Program-made: the position numbers and the translations under genes
Source: an uncultured Eubacteriales bacterium
GTDB taxonomy: Bacteria > Bacillota > Clostridia > Oscillospirales > Oscillospiraceae
Length of the DNA stretch: 49,334 nt
Reading direction: 5' to 3'
NCBI GenBank assembly: GCA_900544705.1
Contig: UQWH01000010.1
Span: 1 to 49,334, forward strand
Notes under the pieces: model-generated
The model's input: the letters and a program-made list of their open reading frames with translations, nothing else
Database searches by the model: none
Told to the model about the DNA's origin: nothing
In this document: piece after piece, positions 32,984 to 41,655 of the stretch
Layout of the letters: each line of letters starts with the position of its first letter
Position numbering within the stretch: the first letter of the stretch is position 1

Positions 32984-33751
32984 ATGACCCATACCATTGC
33001 AGTTGCCGGTAAGGGCGGTGTCGGCAAAACCACCGTCTGCGGCATGATCATTGATTACCTCATCAAGACCGGGAAATCGCCCCTCCTGGTGGTGGACGCC
33101 GACGCGAACTCCAACCTCAACGAGGTCCTGGGCGTCGAGGTGGAGACCACGCTGGGCGCGGTGCGCGAGGAGATCGCGCAGGCGGAGCTTCGCGGCGACG
33201 TCATCCCGAAGAACATGACCAAGGCGGACTATGCGGAATACCGCTTCAACTCTGCACTGATCGAGGAGGACGACTTCGACATGCTCGTCATGGGCAGAAC
33301 CCAGGGCAAGGGCTGCTACTGCTATGTCAACGGCATCCTCAAGACGCAGGTAGACAAGTACGCGGGCGCTTACCGCTACATGGTCATCGACAATGAAGCA
33401 GGCATGGAGCACATCGCCAGAGGCACGCTGCCCCATGTGGACACGCTGCTTCTCGTTTCCGACTGCTCCCGCCGGGGAATTCAGGCGGTCGCGCGCATCG
33501 CGGAGATGGTCAAGGACCTGAACCTGAAGCCGGGCACCATGCGCCTGATCGTCAACCGCGCACCGAACGGCGAACTGAACGCCGGCGTGCGCGAGGAGAT
33601 CGAAGCCCACGGCCTTGATCTCGTGGGTGTCCTTCCGCAGGACGAGGCCGTGTATGAGGCCGACTGCGAGGGCAAGCCCAGCTCCAAGATCCCCGACAGC
33701 AGCGCCATGAAGCAGGCACTTCGCGGCGTGATGCAGAAGCTGAATCTGTAA
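32984..33751 (+). CDS. cooC: CO dehydrogenase nickel-insertion accessory ATPase CooC
   Basis: 255 residues from the ATG at 32984 after AAAGGAG; the frame is open far upstream but only as a shadow of metF. It is a MinD/SIMIBI-type P-loop ATPase: AVAGKGGVGKTTVCGM (deviant Walker A with the signature Lys), VVDADANSNLNEVLG, and the CooC hallmark GKGCYCYVNG with a CxC that binds nickel at the dimer interface. YMVIDNEAGMEHIARG is Walker B. It helps assemble the nickel clusters of CODH and/or ACS in the cytoplasm. Its presence implies a CODH or ACS client; AcsB is encoded three genes downstream. Confidence 0.93.
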   Translation: MTHTIAVAGKGGVGKTTVCGMIIDYLIKTGKSPLLVVDADANSNLNEVLGVEVETTLGAVREEIAQAELRGDVIPKNMTKADYAEYRFNSALIEEDDFDMLVMGRTQGKGCYCYVNGILKTQVDKYAGAYRYMVIDNEAGMEHIARGTLPHVDTLLLVSDCSRRGIQAVARIAEMVKDLNLKPGTMRLIVNRAPNGELNAGVREEIEAHGLDLVGVLPQDEAVYEADCEGKPSSKIPDSSAMKQALRGVMQKLNL

Positions 33752-33801
33752 ACCAGTCATTCCCAATTCTTTGCAAACATATATTTCAGGAGGAACACAT
33801 A

Positions 33802-34746
33802 ATGGCTTTTGAAGCAAAAAAGCAGGCGTTCAATTCGTCGATCAGCACCGTCACCATCGGCACTGGGGACAAGGCTGTCAAGCTCGGCGGAAATAACGTC
33901 CTGCCCTTCTACGCCTTCGATGCGCCCATTGCGAACGCACCGAAGATCGGCGTGGAGCTGACCGACGGAGGTCTGGCTGCCTATCCGCAGAAGGGCCTTC
34001 AGGAATTCTATGCCGGCTGCGAGACCGTGGCCGACATGGCGAAGCGCGTCGAAACGATGCACGGCGCGTCCTTCATCTGCCTGCATCTGGAAGGTGCAGA
34101 CCCCAACGGCGAAAACAAGTCCGTCGAAGAGTGCGTCGAGCTTGCGAAATCCGTCGCGGAAGCGACCACGATGCCCATTGTCATCATGGGCTGCAAGAAC
34201 ATCGAAAAGGACGCAGACCTCTTTTCCAAGATCTCCGAAGCTCTTCAGGGCAAGAACATTCTCGTGCTCTCCGCCCGTGAGGAGGACTACAAGTCCGTCG
34301 GTGCTTCCGTCGCTCTGGCTTACGGCCAGAAGGTCGGCGCGGAGTCCGCTGTGGACATCAACCTTGCAAAACAGCTCAACGTGCTGCTCACCCAGCTGGG
34401 CGTGCCCGCGGATTCCATCGTGATGAACGCCGGTTCCGCCGCCGCAGGCTACGGCTATGAGTACGTTGCTTCCACCCTCGACCGCATCCGCGCCGCTGCG
34501 CTGGCGCAGAGCGACGACCAGCTCCAGATGCCCATCATCACCCCCGTTTCTCCGGAAACGTGGAGCGTGAAGGAATCCGTGATGTCCGAGAAGGATATGC
34601 CCGAATGGGGCGATGCGGAGGAACGCGGCATTGAGATGGAGATCACCACGGCATCCGCCTGCCTGACGGGCGGTTCCGACGCTGTCATCATGCGTCATCC
34701 GGCGGCCATCAAGGCCATCGCGACCATGATCGAAGCGCTGGTCTGA
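33802..34746 (+). CDS. acsD: Corrinoid iron-sulfur protein small subunit (CODH/ACS delta)
   Basis: 314 residues after AGGAGG, close to the ~320 of acetogen AcsD. It is a TIM-barrel protein. VTIGTGDKAVKLGGNNVLPFYAFDAPIANAPKIGVEL at the start, PIVIMGCKNIEKDADL, SAREEDYKSVGASVALAYGQ and DINLAKQLNVLLTQLG are characteristic of this family. It pairs with AcsC to form the corrinoid Fe-S protein that carries the methyl group from methyl-THF to the A-cluster. In this genome its partner subunit is fused to the methyltransferase encoded next. Confidence 0.94.
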   Translation: MAFEAKKQAFNSSISTVTIGTGDKAVKLGGNNVLPFYAFDAPIANAPKIGVELTDGGLAAYPQKGLQEFYAGCETVADMAKRVETMHGASFICLHLEGADPNGENKSVEECVELAKSVAEATTMPIVIMGCKNIEKDADLFSKISEALQGKNILVLSAREEDYKSVGASVALAYGQKVGAESAVDINLAKQLNVLLTQLGVPADSIVMNAGSAAAGYGYEYVASTLDRIRAAALAQSDDQLQMPIITPVSPETWSVKESVMSEKDMPEWGDAEERGIEMEITTASACLTGGSDAVIMRHPAAIKAIATMIEALV

Positions 34747-34765
34747 GCGGAAGGAGGAAACAACT

Positions 34766-37042
34766 ATGGCACTGAAAGGTTTGGATATTTTCAAGCTCTC
34801 TCCCAAGAAGAACTGTAAGGAATGCGGCAGCCCCACGTGTATGGCTTTCTGCATGAAGGTCGCACAGGGCGCGGTATCCATTGATAAATGCCCGTACTTC
34901 TCCGAGGAAGCCAAGGCAAAGCTGTCCGAGGCCACCGCGCCTCCCATGAAGACCCTCACCGTCGGCAGCGACATCAAGCTCGGCGGCGAGACTGTCCTGT
35001 TCCGTCATGAAAAGACCTTCGTTTCCCGCAACCGCTTCGCCGTTCCCGTCTGCACCTGCATGGACGAGGCGAAGGCCGACGAGAAGCTGGCCGACCCGCA
35101 GAAGGTCGATTACGAGCGTATCGGCGAGCGCGAGTATGTCGAATTCGTCCTTGTCCACTGCGAGAAGGACTCCGCCGACAAGTGGGAAGACCTTGTCAAG
35201 AAGGCAATGGCCACGAACCGCACGCTCATCCTCGACTGCGAATGCCCCGACTGCGCCAAGAAGGCGCTGGCCCTGTGCAAGGACGGCAAGCCCATCCTCA
35301 ACGGCGCAAACGCGGAGAACTTTGCCGAGATGAGCGCGATCGCCACGGAAGCGGGCGTCGTCCTCGGCGTGCGCGGCAATGACCTTGCCGAGCTGCACGA
35401 CACCGTCGCCAAGCTCGAAGCCGCAGGCAATAAGAACCTCATTCTCGACGTGACCGGAAAGGACGCCAAGGAAACGCTGGCCAACGCCGTTCTCGTGCGC
35501 CGCACCGCCCTCAAGGACGGCGACCGCACCTTCGGCTATCCCTCCATCGTCAATCTGGCGAAGATCGCGAAGGGCGACCTGCATCTGCAAACCGCTCTGG
35601 CCGCGATGTTCACTCTGAAATACGGCTCCATCATCGTCATGGAGCAGATGCGCTACGCCGAGGCTCTGCCGCTGTACGGCCTGCGCCAGAACGTCTACAC
35701 CGACCCGCAGAAGCCGATGAAGGTTGCGCCCGGCATCTACCCGATGAACGGCGCAACGCCCGACGACCCCTGCATGATGACGGTCGACTTCGCGCTGACC
35801 TACTTCCTCGTTTCCGGCGAGATCGAGCGTTCCAACGTGCCGGTCAACCTGCTGATCACGGACGCCTCCGGCATGTCCGTCCTGACCGCATGGGCCGCCG
35901 GCAAGTTCTCCTCCTCCTCCGTCAAGAAGTTCTTTGACGAATATGACATCGCCTCCAAGATCCACAACCGCACGCTGGTCATCCCCGGCAAGGTCGCGGT
36001 CATGAAGGGCGAAATTCAGGACAAGCTGCCTGAGTGGAACGTTGTCGTCGGCACCCGTGAGGCGGTCGAGATCGTCAAGTTCCTCAAGGACGGCGAGCAC
36101 ATCAAGGCCGCTGCCGCGGTCGCCGCTTCCAAGAAGCCGGCAGAAGAGAAGAAGCCCGCCGTGGACGAGAATGCTCCCATCGACTTCAGCAAGCTGGTCA
36201 TTCCGGAGATCGCGCACAAGGATATGGGCGTGACCTACAAGACCCGCAATGTCGAATCCAAGAAGTTCGTCACCATCGGCGAACGCATCCACTGCATCAG
36301 CCCGGTTATCCGCGAGGCAATGGCGACCTTCAATCCCGATCCCATCCTCGAGCGTGCCGCGCAGCAGATCAAGGCCGGCGCGACCTATCTGGACGTCAAC
36401 ATCGGCCCTGCGGAATCCAACGGCCCGGAGCTGATGACCTGGGCGGTCAAGCTGCTGCAGGAAAACTTCAACAACGTGCCTCTGGCCCTCGATACCGCCA
36501 ACAAGAAGGCGATCGAAGCCGGTATCCGCGTCTACAACCGCACGAACGGCAAGCCCATCGTCAACTCCGCCGATGCCGGCTCCCGTATCTCCAACATTGA
36601 TCTGGCGGCTGCCAACGACGCCATCGTCATCGCCCTGTGCTCCGCCGACGGCATCGCAAAGGACAACGACGAGCGTATGCACCACTGCCATACCATGCTC
36701 GATCGCGGCATGGCGCTGGGCATGGAGGCCGAGGATCTGTGGTTCGACCCGCTGTTCCTTGTCGTCAAGGGTATGCAGGACAAGCAGATGGACGTTCTGA
36801 ACGCCATCAAGCTGTTCTCCGACGAGGGCCTGAAGTCCACCGGCGGTCTGTCCAACAACTCCAACGGCGCGCCGAAGGCGCTGCGTCCGATCATGGACTC
36901 CGCGCTGGTCGCCATGGCGATGATGCAGGGCCTGACCTCCGCCATCGTCAACCCGAACGACCTGCGGCTGATGGAGACCATCAAGTCCTGCGACATCTTC
37001 AAGAACAACGAGCTGTATTCCGACAGCTATCTGGAGATCTAA
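34766..37042 (+). CDS. Fused corrinoid Fe-S protein large subunit (AcsC) - methyl-THF:corrinoid methyltransferase (AcsE)
   Basis: 758 residues in one continuous frame. Residues 1-450 are AcsC: the N-terminal [4Fe-4S] motif CX2CX4CX16C uses C17, C20, C25 and C42, then a TIM barrel (about 60-320) and a C-terminal cobalamin-binding domain (about 330-445). Residues 451-495 are an Ala/Lys/Pro/Glu-rich linker (AASKKPAEEKKPAVDE). Residues 500-758 are a complete AcsE pterin-binding barrel: FVTIGERIHCISPVIREAM, GATYLDVNIGPAE, PLALDTANKKAIEAG, NRTNGKPIVNSADAG, GGLSNNSNG. AcsC (~446) and AcsE (~262) are separate proteins in Moorella. Both halves appear intact, so methyl transfer could occur within one chain. 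Confidence 0.95.
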   Translation: MALKGLDIFKLSPKKNCKECGSPTCMAFCMKVAQGAVSIDKCPYFSEEAKAKLSEATAPPMKTLTVGSDIKLGGETVLFRHEKTFVSRNRFAVPVCTCMDEAKADEKLADPQKVDYERIGEREYVEFVLVHCEKDSADKWEDLVKKAMATNRTLILDCECPDCAKKALALCKDGKPILNGANAENFAEMSAIATEAGVVLGVRGNDLAELHDTVAKLEAAGNKNLILDVTGKDAKETLANAVLVRRTALKDGDRTFGYPSIVNLAKIAKGDLHLQTALAAMFTLKYGSIIVMEQMRYAEALPLYGLRQNVYTDPQKPMKVAPGIYPMNGATPDDPCMMTVDFALTYFLVSGEIERSNVPVNLLITDASGMSVLTAWAAGKFSSSSVKKFFDEYDIASKIHNRTLVIPGKVAVMKGEIQDKLPEWNVVVGTREAVEIVKFLKDGEHIKAAAAVAASKKPAEEKKPAVDENAPIDFSKLVIPEIAHKDMGVTYKTRNVESKKFVTIGERIHCISPVIREAMATFNPDPILERAAQQIKAGATYLDVNIGPAESNGPELMTWAVKLLQENFNNVPLALDTANKKAIEAGIRVYNRTNGKPIVNSADAGSRISNIDLAAANDAIVIALCSADGIAKDNDERMHHCHTMLDRGMALGMEAEDLWFDPLFLVVKGMQDKQMDVLNAIKLFSDEGLKSTGGLSNNSNGAPKALRPIMDSALVAMAMMQGLTSAIVNPNDLRLMETIKSCDIFKNNELYSDSYLEI

Positions 37043-37055
37043 GCAAAATATCCCC

Positions 37056-37085
37056 CACCCAGCCCCGCGAAAACGGGGCTGGGTG
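37056..37085 (+). repeat. Strong intercistronic hairpin between acsC/E and acsB
   Basis: CACCCAGCCCCG-CGAAAA-CGGGGCTGGGTG, a perfect 12-bp stem. A T5 run comes only 7 nt later (AAGCCGCTTTTT), so it may act as a partial terminator or an RNA-processing barrier. A small AT-rich palindrome TTTATG-AAT-CATAAA (37141-37155) lies before the acsB ribosome site. Confidence 0.65.
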
Positions 37086-37181
37086 AAGCCGCTTTTTCGG
37101 AAACCCTGAAATACTCCGGCGTGCCCGCGGGGCAAACCGGTTTATGAATCATAAAATGCATTTTTTTCAGGAGGAAGCAAC

Positions 37182-39305
37182 ATGAGTGTATTAACCGATC
37201 TTATCTATGGCGGTTCGAATGCCGTCGCCGGCCTGACCGAAGGCGCGGTCAATGATGCAATTGCCAAATACGGCGCAGACAAAGCACTCGCGTTCCCGGA
37301 CACTGCGTATTTCTTCCCGACGATCTATGCCGCCACGGGCGTGAAGGTCACGAAGCTGGGTGATCTGCCCGCCTGCGTGGGCGTCATGAAGAGCCTGATC
37401 ACCAATCAGGAGGATCTGGCGCAGGCACTCAATGCCGGCCTTGCTACCGCCGTCGGCGCAGAAATTCTCGAGGGCCTGAAGTATGTCGAGGGCGGCGATC
37501 CCTACGCTGCCGATTCCGGCATCGGATTTGTTCCCGACCCCGTCATCCGTTCTCTGGGCGTGCCGCTGGTCACGGGCGATATTCCCGGCGTGGCGGTCGT
37601 GTTGGGCAAGGCGGAAAATGCCGAGGACGTCGTCAAGGTCGTCAAGGACTACCAGTCCAAGGGCATCATGACCTTTATGGTCGGCGATGTCATCGAGCAG
37701 TGCGCCGAAGGCGGCGTGAAGATGGGTCTGGAGTTCCGTGTCGTCCCGCTGGGTCACGACGTGACGAGCGTCATCCATGTCGTCACCGTCGCCATCCGTG
37801 CGGCGCTGATCTTCGGCAATGTGCAGCCCGGCGATCTGGCAGGACTGCTGGCCTACACCAAGGCGAGAGTTCCCGCCTTTGTCAACACCTTCGGCCCCAT
37901 CGACAACGTGGTCGTTTCCGCGGGCGCGGGCGCGATTGCTCTGGGCTTCCCGGTCGTCGTGGACATTGATCTGGGCGAGAATCAGGTGCCCGGTGCGCTG
38001 GAGTCCGTCTGCGACCATGACCTGACCGTCAAGCGCTCCCTTGAGCTGCGCAACATCAAGATCAAGTCCAAGGAGCTGCCCATCCCGGTGGCCTTTGCCG
38101 CTGCCTTCGAGGGCGAGATCATCCGTAAGGCGGATATGCACAACGAGTTCTGGTCCGGCAAGAACGCCACGGCCGAGCTGGTCTCCATGTCCGACAACGT
38201 CGAGGATCATAAGATCACCATCATCGGCAAGGACCTGGACGGCGGCGAAAAGAACCTTGCGCTTGTGACCTATGTTCAGGTTTCCGGTGCGAAGATGCAG
38301 CCTGACTTCGAGTCCGTCATCGAGCGTAAGATCCACACCTGGTTCAACTATATGGAAGGCGTCATGCACACCGGCCAGCGCAATCAGGTTCGCGTGCGTG
38401 TTTCCAACGACGCCTATGAAAAGGGCCTGCGCCTGCGCCACTTCGGCGAGGTGCTGTACCACATGATCATGGACGATTTCGATGCCGTTGTCGATAAGTG
38501 CCAGGTCACCTTCATCACCGAAGAGGCCGAGGCCGAGAAATTCCGCGACGAGGTCGCCATGCCGCGCTACAACGCGAGAGACGACCGCCTGTCCTCCATG
38601 ACAGACGAATCCGTCGACCGCTACTATACCTGCATCCTCTGCCAGTCCTTCGCGCCCGCGCACTGCTGCGTGGTCACGCCGGAACGTCTGGGTCTGTGCG
38701 GCGCAGTTTCGTGGCTGGATGCCAAGGCGACCAACGAGCTCAACCCGCAGGGTCCCTGCCAGCCCATCTTCAAGAAAGGCTGCCTCGACGAGCGCACCGG
38801 CCGCTATGAATCCGTCAACAAGATGGTCAAGGAAGCAACCCACGGCGCGGTCGAGAGCGTCACGCTGTATTCCATTCTGGAAGACCCGATGACCTCCTGC
38901 GGCTGCTTTGAATGTATCTGCGGCATCGAGCCGGTTTCCAACGGCTTCATCGTCGTCAACCGTGAGTACAAGGGCATGACGCCGGTCGGCATGACCTTCG
39001 GCGAGCTGGCCTCCTGCACCGGCGGCGGCGTGCAGACGCCGGGCTATATGGGCCACGGCCGCCACTTCATCTCCTCGAAGAAGTTCATCGCTGCCGAGGG
39101 CGGCATTGAGCGTATCGTCTGGATGCCCAAGGAGCTGAAGGACGACGTCGCTGAGCGACTGAACAAGACGGCCAAGGAGCTCTACGGCATTGACAACTTC
39201 TCCGATATGATCGCCGACGAAACCGTCTGCGAGGACTGCGACGCGCTGATGGAATTCCTGACCGAGAAGAACCATCCGGTTCTTGGTCTGGAGCCGCTGA
39301 TGTAA
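37182..39305 (+). CDS. acsB: Acetyl-CoA synthase (CODH/ACS alpha/beta, A-cluster subunit)
   Basis: 707 residues after AGGAGG. The A-cluster ligands are all present with exactly the spacing of the Moorella enzyme: C484, C487, C496 and C506 for the [4Fe-4S] cluster and proximal metal, and C573-G-C575 for the distal nickel. The N-terminal domain that contacts CODH in Moorella is present, though the chain is about 22 residues shorter overall. It joins the methyl group, CO and CoA into acetyl-CoA. A hairpin follows the stop (39330-39357). No acsA lies next to it. Confidence 0.97.
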   Translation: MSVLTDLIYGGSNAVAGLTEGAVNDAIAKYGADKALAFPDTAYFFPTIYAATGVKVTKLGDLPACVGVMKSLITNQEDLAQALNAGLATAVGAEILEGLKYVEGGDPYAADSGIGFVPDPVIRSLGVPLVTGDIPGVAVVLGKAENAEDVVKVVKDYQSKGIMTFMVGDVIEQCAEGGVKMGLEFRVVPLGHDVTSVIHVVTVAIRAALIFGNVQPGDLAGLLAYTKARVPAFVNTFGPIDNVVVSAGAGAIALGFPVVVDIDLGENQVPGALESVCDHDLTVKRSLELRNIKIKSKELPIPVAFAAAFEGEIIRKADMHNEFWSGKNATAELVSMSDNVEDHKITIIGKDLDGGEKNLALVTYVQVSGAKMQPDFESVIERKIHTWFNYMEGVMHTGQRNQVRVRVSNDAYEKGLRLRHFGEVLYHMIMDDFDAVVDKCQVTFITEEAEAEKFRDEVAMPRYNARDDRLSSMTDESVDRYYTCILCQSFAPAHCCVVTPERLGLCGAVSWLDAKATNELNPQGPCQPIFKKGCLDERTGRYESVNKMVKEATHGAVESVTLYSILEDPMTSCGCFECICGIEPVSNGFIVVNREYKGMTPVGMTFGELASCTGGGVQTPGYMGHGRHFISSKKFIAAEGGIERIVWMPKELKDDVAERLNKTAKELYGIDNFSDMIADETVCEDCDALMEFLTEKNHPVLGLEPLM

Positions 39306-39329
39306 CCCGCGAAGCCCTGAGCGAAAACA

Positions 39330-39360
39330 AAGCGGGAGGGCCTGTGCCCTCCCGCTTCTT
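39330..39360 (+). terminator. Hairpin after acsB, possible partial terminator
   Basis: AAGCGGGAGGGC-CTGT-GCCCTCCCGCTT, 12-bp perfect stem, with only TTCTT after it, suggesting attenuation rather than a full stop. Confidence 0.65.
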
Positions 39361-39377
39361 AAAAGGAGAACAAACCT

Positions 39378-39707
39378 ATGCTGATCGATTTTTCCAAACT
39401 TACCGAAACGGAACAGAAGAATTTCAAAGGCGGCGAGGGAAGCTACATTCGCCGCTTCACCGGGGACGAAGCCTGCACGATCATGCGCGGCTGCCTGCGT
39501 CCCGGCTCCTCCATCGGAGAGCATACCCATGAGGACTCCTGCGAGATCATTTATGTCCTTTCCGGCACGGCCAGCATCGTCTGCGACGGTGTCAGCGAAA
39601 CCGTCGAGGCCGGTCAGGCGCATTACTGCCCGAAGGGCAGCACCCATGTCATGAAGAATAACGGTGACCGCGACCTTGTGGTCTTTGCGGTCGTGCCGAA
39701 ACAATAA
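39378..39707 (+). CDS. Small cupin-domain protein in the ACS operon
   Basis: 109 residues after AAAAGGAG. It is a single beta-barrel cupin: SSIGEHTHEDSCEIIYVLSGTASIVCDG supplies the first motif (two His, Glu) and VEAGQAHYCPKGSTHVMKN the second (His). These residues could bind a divalent metal. It is followed after 18 bases by acsV. Such cupins are generic metal or ligand binders; a role in nickel, corrinoid or redox sensing of the ACS system is possible from position only. Confidence 0.88.
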   Translation: MLIDFSKLTETEQKNFKGGEGSYIRRFTGDEACTIMRGCLRPGSSIGEHTHEDSCEIIYVLSGTASIVCDGVSETVEAGQAHYCPKGSTHVMKNNGDRDLVVFAVVPKQ

Positions 39708-39725
39708 AGAAAGTGGAGAATTCCT

Positions 39726-41654
39726 ATGTTTGAACTGACCTTTACCTTTGAAAACGGCGAATCGCCGGTGAAGATCAGCGTTTCACCGGAGGAAACGCTG
39801 CTGGAGGCGGCAAGAAAAGCCAATGTCGCCATCGACGCGCCCTGCTCCGGCAACGGCTCCTGCGGCAAGTGCCGCGTGAAGCTGATCTCCGGTGAAGTGG
39901 AGGGCTTGCAGACCTCCCACATTTCCGATGAGGAATATGCCGACGGCTGGCGGCTCTCCTGCTGCACCTATGCCCGCTCGGACGTGACGGTGCAGGTGCC
40001 GGACATCGCTTCGGCCTACCGCAGCCGCATGAAGACCGCCGACCTCTCCACCGGCGAGGAAGTCGCCATTTTTGAGGCGCTGCTCGCGGGCGTGAAGGAA
40101 GCGGGCATCCGTCTGGACAACAACTACTGCGCGGTCGATCTGGCGCTTTCCGAGCCGACACTGGAGGATACCATGCCGGACAACGAGCGCCTGACCTGGG
40201 CGCTGGAGGAGGCGACCGGCTGTGAGAGAATCGAGCTGCCGTTCTATCCCATGAGCCGCCTGCCCAAGGCGCTGCGCGATGCGGAATGGAAGGTGCGCGT
40301 CCTTGGTGAAAAGAAGGACGGCACATTCACCGTCTACGACGTGACCGGGCAGGATGACAACGCGCCCATGTGCGGCCTTGCTATCGACATCGGCACGACC
40401 ACCGTTTCCGCGGTGCTGTTCGACCTGAAGGACGGTCGGCTTCTTTCCAAGGCCTCCGGCGGCAACGGCCAGATCCGCTACGGCGCGGACGTCATTAACC
40501 GTATCATCGAGCAGGGCAAGCCCGGCGGCCGCAAGAAATTGCAGGACGCGATCATCAAGGAAACGCTGGTGCCTCTGATCGCGGAGATGTGCAAGGACGC
40601 CAAGCTCTCGGCGCGGCGCATCCTGCGCATGTGCGTGGCTTCCAACACCACGATGAACCACCTCTTTGTGGGCGTGGACGCGGACCCCGTCCGCATGGAG
40701 CCGTATATCCCGGCGTTCTTCCACTGGGACGGCCTGAAGGCCGGCGACCTCGGCCTGCCCGCGCATCCCAATGCGCCCATTCTGCTCGCACCGAACATCG
40801 GTTCCTATGTCGGCGGCGACATCACCGCGGGCACCTTTGCCGGCATGATCTGGAACAAGGACGAGCTGTCCCTCTTTATCGACCTCGGCACGAACGGTGA
40901 GATCGTGTTCGGCAACCGCGACTTTCTGATGTCATGCGCCTGCTCCGCAGGCCCGGCTTTTGAGGGCGGCGACATCTCCTGCGGTATGCGCGCGACGGAC
41001 GGCGCGATCGAATCCTGCGTGATCGACCGGGACACCATGCAGCCGACCTTCGGCATCATCGGCGAGGCAGGACAGAAGCCCGTTGGCCTCTGCGGCAGCG
41101 GCATCATCGATACCATCGCAGAGCTGTTCCGCACCGGCATCATCAATTCCAAGGGCCTGTTCGTCCGCGAGGGCGCGCGCGTGGCGCGCGACCACCACGG
41201 CACCGGCCGCTATATCCTTGCCTTCCCGGAGGAATCCGCCACCGGCCGTGAGGTCGCGCTGAACGAGGTGGATATTCTCAACTTCATCCGCGCCAAGGGC
41301 GCCATCTATTCCGCCATTGACACGCTGCTTTCCGCCATGGATATGGACCAGAGCGTGATCGAGGGCGTGTATGTCGCCGGCGGCATCGGCAGCGGCATCA
41401 ATATGAAAAACGCCGTGCGCATCGGTATGTTCCCCAATGTACCGCTGGAGCTGTTCCACTACATCGGCAACTCCTCGCAGGCGGGCGCCTACGCCATGGC
41501 TCTGTCCGACGAGGCCGCGAAGAAGGTGGAGGAGGTCGCCAAAAACATGACCTACATGGAGCTGTCCACCCATCCGGGCTATATGGACGCCTTTGTGGCT
41601 GCCTGCTTCCTGCCGCACACCGACGCTTCCCGCTTTGCAGGACTGGAGGACTGA
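39726..41654 (+). CDS. acsV: Reductive activator of the corrinoid protein (RACo/AcsV), [2Fe-2S] + ASKHA ATPase
   Basis: 642 residues. The N-terminal plant-type [2Fe-2S] domain has C40, C46, C49 and C80 or C79 (APCSGNGSCGKCRVKL). A linker region follows, then a large ASKHA-type ATPase domain starting near CGLAIDIGTTTVSAVLFDL (about residue 219) with DLGTNGEIVFG and GAGPAFEGG-like SAGPAFEGGDISCGMRA. This matches RACo of Carboxydothermus, which uses ATP to drive reduction of the inactive Co(II) corrinoid protein. Its substrate here would be the AcsC/E-AcsD complex. It ends one base before the DUF3786 gene. Confidence 0.94.
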   Translation: MFELTFTFENGESPVKISVSPEETLLEAARKANVAIDAPCSGNGSCGKCRVKLISGEVEGLQTSHISDEEYADGWRLSCCTYARSDVTVQVPDIASAYRSRMKTADLSTGEEVAIFEALLAGVKEAGIRLDNNYCAVDLALSEPTLEDTMPDNERLTWALEEATGCERIELPFYPMSRLPKALRDAEWKVRVLGEKKDGTFTVYDVTGQDDNAPMCGLAIDIGTTTVSAVLFDLKDGRLLSKASGGNGQIRYGADVINRIIEQGKPGGRKKLQDAIIKETLVPLIAEMCKDAKLSARRILRMCVASNTTMNHLFVGVDADPVRMEPYIPAFFHWDGLKAGDLGLPAHPNAPILLAPNIGSYVGGDITAGTFAGMIWNKDELSLFIDLGTNGEIVFGNRDFLMSCACSAGPAFEGGDISCGMRATDGAIESCVIDRDTMQPTFGIIGEAGQKPVGLCGSGIIDTIAELFRTGIINSKGLFVREGARVARDHHGTGRYILAFPEESATGREVALNEVDILNFIRAKGAIYSAIDTLLSAMDMDQSVIEGVYVAGGIGSGINMKNAVRIGMFPNVPLELFHYIGNSSQAGAYAMALSDEAAKKVEEVAKNMTYMELSTHPGYMDAFVAACFLPHTDASRFAGLED

Positions 41655-41655
41655 G

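Noticed and set aside
32174..33751. Open frame of 525 codons that would extend CooC far upstream
   Set aside because: The first half is an Arg/His-rich out-of-frame reading of metF. The P-loop protein starts at 32984 with a good ribosome site.
34709..39704. Two 800-codon-plus antisense frames opposite acsC/E and acsB
   Set aside because: The plus-strand proteins have intact catalytic cysteines and family motifs. The antisense products show none and run across intergenic regions.
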